This document shows, piece by piece, positions 61,752 to 64,000 of a DNA stretch of 64,000 nt. This stretch comes from Nymphaea colorata (Eukaryota > Streptophyta > Magnoliopsida > Nymphaeales > Nymphaeaceae). The first letter of the stretch is position 1, and each line of letters starts with the position of its first letter. The position numbers and the translations under genes are program-made. The notes beneath the pieces are model-generated. The model was not told the origin of the DNA. It saw nothing but the letters and a program-made list of their open reading frames with translations, and ran no database searches. The stretch lies in contig NW_022204507.1 of NCBI RefSeq assembly GCF_008831285.2, positions 806,001 to 870,000 of the forward strand, in the 5' to 3' direction.

Positions 61752-62898
61752 GGAGGAAAAATAGGTTTTTCTGTGGTTTGAGGAGATTGACTTTGACTGG
61801 TTGAGAAGGAACTCATGTAGTTGATGGAAGGATCTCCTATCAATGTTGCAACCCCTAGGTGTACAACCAAGAGAAATAGGCGTTGGAGATTTCCGTAGCT
61901 TTGGTGCAAGGCGGAATTAAATGGTATGGCAAAGATTTTTTCAGTTTTCTTAATATTACAGTCTTCCCGGTGGTTAAACATAGTGGCAGTTGGCACGCTA
62001 GTGAAAATTTTAGCTCAAGTAGCATTCTTCCAATAGTTGTCGTGATGGTTAGGCTGTTTTGCGCAGTAGAGTCACGTAAAGAATAATGATAGTGGCAAAA
62101 TTTTATGGGCTAAGAACTAGAATATAAATGAAAAGAAAATTTATGAAAACAAATGAGGTAATAAAATGTCTGATTTTTCTGATAGATTGGATTTGTTGTT
62201 TAAAACACCGCAATCATTGTTGATAAAAATGTGGATCATATTTTATGCGATAGGAAAATATCAACTGAATCATTTGGTAGCATAAAGTTTGATTGGCCAT
62301 TGGAATGGAGGTCTTAACAGTATCGAACCAGAACAGAACATAGCAACTCTTTTCTTAAAAGTATTTAGTTCATAGGAAGCCTGGACCGGTGATCCCGGTA
62401 CTACAGGGATATAGCTTTAAGGATTCACCGGTATAGCCATACTCCACCGGTGACAGCAATCGCCGGTACTCTTGCTCTCACTACGATAGTGTGGCTGCGT
62501 CGAGGATCGCAGCTATAGCGGTGTCCAAGGTCACCGGATTAGGACACAGCAATAGAACCAACCAGGGGCAGAGGGAGGGGAGGGCTCACCTAGGCCATGA
62601 CCCACCCCAGCCAATTGAAACAAAAAAAAATTACATTGATTTTTTTTTTGTTTTTTGGTTACGCATGTATTGTTTGGATTCAGGTTCACCCTACTAAAAT
62701 CCAGAAGTTGGACAGTTTGGCTTACCCCTCAAAAAAATCCTGGCTCTGCCATTAGAGCTGATCAATGGCTCCAATATAGGCTTTTGCTGGTGATAATATC
62801 CACAAAGGCTATGCCGTTGTGAATGTATACTGGTGAGGCGCCGATGATGGTTCTCCTACAGGTCTTTCAAGAAGAAAATCCATAAACTTAGATTCTCG
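61752..62898. other. intergenic DNA with ACCGGT-rich segment
   Basis: No gene is recognised. Segment 62380-62540 has multiple CACCGGT / ACCGGTGA motifs plus a CTATAGCGGTG copy shared with 57840-57870. A decayed GGGGCAGAG repeat with A- and T-tracts lies at 62563-62760. Confidence 0.45.
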
Positions 62899-62948
62899 AT
62901 TACCGCTTGGAGTTGCCAGGCTCCATTACCGCTTGGAGTTGCCAGGCA
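62899..62948. repeat. 26-bp tandem duplication
   Basis: ATTACCGCTTGGAGTTGCCA followed by GG is present twice in succession, with only the final bases differing (CTCC versus CAGC). Confidence 0.9.
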
Positions 62949-63210
62949 GCTGAAGCTATAACTGTGTTAATCGATATGATCAACAAACTTTTGATGCATC
63001 ATTTTGCTCTTTCTTCTCTTTGGAAATAGTTGTTGATCACCATGTCAGAAAAAGAGATTCGTTTCTCTGGTCTATAAACTTTTGAGCTTAGAAGGTTATT
63101 TCCATTACCAACATTTTTGTCAGGTCGAACATTTGCACAATCTGGCCGGTTGTTAACTTTATTTCACTTGCTGTAGTGACTCCTTGACATCGTTCTCATC
63201 CAGTGGTTAT

Positions 63211-63735
63211 TGTTGAAAAATCTCCACATTTTTGCTTAATCTTGATCCAAAAATTTTTTGGCAGGCTCGTCTGCTATTCTGCAAGTCAATTTGAGGCACA
63301 TTTCTTTTCTACTTCCATGCCTGTTCTGTTAGTTTTGCTGACAATGCATGCATGTGTCTTGACTCTTCTCGATGTTTGTTTGTTCTACTCATGGAGTTGG
63401 TTACATGTTTTCTTTAACTCAATGAGGAGTTCAACGCTGGCTTTGGGTCTCATTGCTCGATACTACCCATACTACCAGAGGTAAATCTGCTCTTTCAATT
63501 TTCTCAGTCTTACAAACAGTATTCTCATTTTCCCCAAAAAAATAAAACAAAAGAAGAGGAAATGAAGTTTGTGAACAGTGCATCAGTTAGCATCATTGAC
63601 CTGTCTGATGTTGAAAAATCTCCATATTTTTGCTTCATCTTGATCCAAAAAATTTTTGGCAGGCTCGTCTGCTATTCTGCAAGTCAAGTTGAGGCACACT
63701 TCTTTTCTGCTTCCATGCATGTTCTGTTAGAGCCA
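63211..63735. repeat. about 125-bp direct duplication at 398-bp offset
   Basis: TGTTGAAAAATCTCCA begins at 63211 and 63609. Both copies continue through a TTTTTGGCAGGCTCGTCTGC segment and end near TGTTCTGTTAG. About ten substitutions separate them. The copied unit contains an acceptor-like TTTTTGGCAG|GC. The first copy leads into an open frame to 63484 that shows no known domain; the second stops at once. No gene can be named. Confidence 0.85.
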
Positions 63736-64000
63736 TAGATTTTCTGACAACTAAATAATTTGGTTTACAAACTTGATGCTTTGTTATAAAACATCCAATT
63801 TATTGTTATTGGATGCATCATGTAGTGTGTAGGTCAGTGACACCCTCATTGACATGCTTGCTCAGGACAACCAATTACCTAAACCAAATTTGGAATTATC
63901 CATTGTAAACCATGTCTGCACCTCAGTTAACAGTACCCTAACCATGCTTAATCATGAAATGTTGGAATATTCATTATGAGTTATAGCCCTCTTGGGTCCG

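Noticed and set aside
1-64000. CRISPR arrays, rRNA, tRNA and bacterial-type operons
   Set aside because: None seen. All repeats are microsatellites, tandem duplications or transposon parts, and gene structure is plant nuclear.

Overview
The window is nuclear DNA of a flowering plant. It is AT-rich, its genes carry many GT-AG introns, and the intergenic space is packed with decayed plant transposons (CACTA, PIF/Harbinger, L1-type LINE, Ty1/copia, a FAR1/MULE-type fragment). It encodes the biotin carboxylase subunit of the heteromeric plastid acetyl-CoA carboxylase. Grasses lack this form, so a eudicot, magnoliid or non-grass monocot is more likely than a grass. The species cannot be named from the sequence.

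Only two intact host genes are visible. (1) Plastid biotin carboxylase (CAC2/accC type) on the minus strand: start codon at 31607, stop at 17804, 16 coding exons, 526 codons. All exon joins were worked out by hand and keep frame, and one intron uses a GC-AG boundary. (2) A UBP1/TIA-1-like oligouridylate-binding protein on the plus strand: 46339-53554, 12 coding exons, 413 codons, three RRMs. The first gene serves fatty-acid synthesis in the plastid. The second serves nuclear and cytoplasmic mRNA metabolism. They are about 14.7 kb apart and nothing suggests they work together.

Layout. 1-2934: 3' part of a CACTA element with a decayed Ptta/TnpA-like gene. 3090-3560: minus-strand copia scrap. 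4630-5600: decayed PIF/Harbinger transposase. 5600-8450: featureless AT-rich DNA with a direct repeat around a TA microsatellite. 8460-12057: decayed L1-type LINE. 12058 to about 16400: long non-coding block, possibly a large Ty3/gypsy LTR, with a degenerate tandem motif array. 17804-32050: biotin carboxylase gene with promoter, including a 3.6-kb intron that carries at least one MITE-like insertion. 32050-33890: intergenic. 33895-39906: nearly complete Ty1/copia element with two LTRs; gag-protease-integrase is open, but reverse transcriptase/RNase H is broken. 39907-45990: intergenic with small duplications. 46010-53900: UBP1-like gene. 53900-64000: intergenic, with a FAR1-type fragment, a 5'-truncated minus-strand copia with one LTR (59901 to about 61270), and several tandem or dispersed duplications.

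No new multi-gene system was found. The points most worth checking are the GC-AG intron and alternative C-terminus of the biotin carboxylase gene, the MITE with a clear target-site duplication inside its large intron, the hairpin deletion that distinguishes the two copia LTRs, the unclassified LTR-like block at 12-16 kb, and the duplicated modules near the right edge.
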